Positions 6,259 through 6,900 of a stretch of 6,900 bases of DNA are shown here, one piece after another. The notes beneath the pieces are model-generated. The model was not told the origin of the DNA, searched no databases, and saw only the letters and a list, made by a program, of their open reading frames with translations. Both the position numbers and the translations under genes were made by a program. Source of the DNA: Desulfobacteraceae bacterium (GTDB taxonomy: Bacteria > Desulfobacterota > DSM-4660 > Desulfatiglandales > Desulfatiglandaceae); the NCBI GenBank assembly GCA_030597505.1, contig JAUVRS010000137.1, positions 1-6,900 on the forward strand, written 5' to 3'. Position 1 is the first letter of the stretch, and the number at the start of each line of letters is the position of its first letter.

Positions 6259-6274
6259 ATTGACTTAGGTCAAT
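6259..6274. promoter_or_regulatory. FNR/CRP-superfamily-like operator ATTGAC-N4-GTCAAT
   Basis: A 6-bp perfect inverted repeat with a 4-bp centre (TTAG) lies about 75 bp before the CBS-gene ATG. TTGAC-N4-GTCAA is the geometry of CRP/FNR-superfamily sites of the FNR, DNR and HcpR kind. It overlaps the second copy of the ACTATTGAC repeat. Confidence 0.45.
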
Positions 6275-6283
6275 GCGATTTTT

Positions 6284-6312
6284 TTGCACATAGCATATTT
6301 CTTTCATAAAAT
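6284..6312 (+). promoter_or_regulatory. Candidate promoter of the CBS-domain gene
   Basis: TTGCAC (6284-6289), a 17-nt spacer and TAAAAT (6307-6312) match the sigma70 pattern reasonably well. The predicted start near 6319 leaves a 30-nt leader that includes the GGAGAA ribosome-binding site. The FNR-like palindrome is centred about 52 bp upstream of that start. Confidence 0.45.
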
Positions 6313-6348
6313 AATGGGTACTTACCTCTTTTCTGGAGAACGTAAAAA

Positions 6349-6900
6349 ATGGGCGAAAATAAGAAAGATACTCAAACAGACATCCCACGACCCCTGGATA
6401 TTCTGGATATTGCGGACGAAGATATCTATGACGCCATGAAGCACATTACAGGGTATCTGGATATTACGCCAGGAGATTTCAAAGAGGTCTATACCCTGGC
6501 TTTTAGACGTGCCGTTGAACGGCTGACCCATGATGTCAAAGGGAAAGATGTCATGATCCGGGAAGTCATAACCGTGGAAAAAATGACACCATGACATAGC
6601 GCGGCGACTTTGATGGCTGAAGCAGGCATCTCCGGTGTTCCGGTTATAGAGCATGACAACAAAGTTGTTGGGGTTTTATCAGAAAAGGATTTTCTTTCAC
6701 ATATGGGTATCCAAGGGAAGAAAACCTTTATGTCCGTTGTGGCCGAATGTCTTGAAGGCACTGGTTGTCTTGCAGTCTCTATCCAAGGGCATAATGCCGG
6801 GGATATTATGAGTTTCCCCGCAATAACTATCGATGAAGATACGCCTGTGATGGAGATCGCCAACATCATGATGGAGAAAAAAATAAATCGTATCCCTGTT
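6349..6900 (+). CDS. CBS-domain protein with one in-frame TGA at codon 82 (candidate selenoprotein or nonsense-interrupted gene), 3' end outside the window
   Basis: Read through the TGA at 6592-6594, the frame is open for 184 codons to the window edge. The N-terminal segment (20-60) includes GYLDITPGDFKEVYTLAFRRA, an unnamed helical region I associate with deltaproteobacterial CBS proteins. CBS1 starts at VKGKDVMIREVITVEKMTP (63-81), the TGA is codon 82, and CBS1 continues directly as HSAATLMAEAGISGVPVI (83-100) and VVGVLSEKDFL (106-116). A linker with C134 and C140 leads to CBS2 (AGDIMSFPAITIDEDTPVMEIANIMMEKKINRIPV, 150-184). CBS pairs usually bind adenosyl ligands and regulate a partner. 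The ATG has GGAGAA 8 nt upstream. The residue after TP is normally hydrophobic in CBS domains. selA elsewhere in the window makes selenocysteine possible; a TTA-to-TGA type nonsense change or an error would explain it equally. No Shine-Dalgarno supports a restart at the ATG at 6613. Confidence 0.75.
6612..6630 (+). promoter_or_regulatory. Weak candidate bacterial SECIS-like hairpin
   Basis: GATG (6612-6615) pairs with CATC (6627-6630), then a G-G mismatch, then CTG (6617-6619) pairs with CAG (6623-6625) around an AAG loop. The apical loop begins about 25 nt after the TGA, within the usual bacterial SECIS distance. It lacks the GU-containing loop and bulged U of the E. coli fdhF element, and the bases also encode a normal CBS motif, so the fold may be coincidental. 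Confidence 0.2.

Larger units (their letters stand above)
5970..6348. other. 379-bp divergent intergenic regulatory region
   Basis: This stretch separates the minus-strand ferredoxin cluster from the plus-strand CBS gene. I see no gene in it. It is AT-rich and holds one candidate promoter for each direction, two copies of GATTAATCAAT (6067-6077 and 6194-6204), an AATCGATT palindrome (6096-6103), two copies of ACTATTGAC with 16-bp periodicity (6240-6248 and 6256-6264) and an FNR/CRP-type palindrome (6259-6274). The density of symmetric elements suggests binding sites for one or more dimeric regulators. Confidence 0.6.

Noticed and set aside
6632..6643. CCGG-TGTT-CCGG hairpin as the SECIS element
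   Set aside because: Its loop is more than 40 nt after the TGA, beyond the usual bacterial SECIS window, and it encodes the common SGVPV motif of CBS domains.
6613..6900. Independent start of a second short CBS gene at the ATG at 6613
   Set aside because: There is no ribosome-binding site, and a start here would drop the first part of CBS1; the codons between the TGA and this ATG match CBS sequence, so one continuous gene is more likely.

Overview
The window looks like a chromosomal segment of an anaerobic, mid-GC Gram-negative bacterium, most likely a deltaproteobacterium (Desulfobacterota, sulfate-reducer-like). The reasons are the selenocysteine gene selA, a Nif11-type peptide, a soluble ferredoxin with a BFD-like domain, and a CBS protein of a style common in that group. 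This placement is inference from gene content; there is no rRNA or other taxonomic marker.

Layout. At the left edge, minus strand, is the 5' end of a sugar-phosphate isomerase (GmhA/SIS-like), followed on the same strand by a complete selA. The selA upstream region holds two overlapping face-to-face sigma70-like promoters built on a perfect inverted repeat. Next, on the plus strand, come a tRNA-His with its own promoter and a rho-independent terminator, then an orphan Nif11-family leader-like peptide of 99 aa. From 2637 to 5969 a minus-strand cluster encodes, in transcription order, a two-[4Fe-4S] plus BFD-like ferredoxin, a divergent LarA-like protein (possible nickel-pincer racemase or epimerase) whose start overlaps the ferredoxin stop, and a tartrate/D-malate dehydrogenase-type oxidative decarboxylase. 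A 379-bp divergent intergenic region with several palindromes separates this cluster from a plus-strand CBS-domain gene that runs off the right edge.

Main points of interest. (1) The CBS gene has one in-frame TGA at codon 82, and the reading frame and homology continue undisturbed for 102 further codons to the window edge. With selA in the same window, selenocysteine insertion must be weighed against a nonsense mutation or sequencing error. (2) The 466-aa protein between ferredoxin and dehydrogenase aligns by eye with lactate racemase LarA and keeps a lysine and a histidine at the 16-residue spacing of the LarA pincer lysine and nickel ligand, while changing other active-site residues. Together with the dehydrogenase it could form a 2-hydroxyacid racemisation/oxidation module. 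(3) The Nif11 peptide has no modification enzyme nearby.

All family assignments come from reading the translated sequences by eye; no database search was run.
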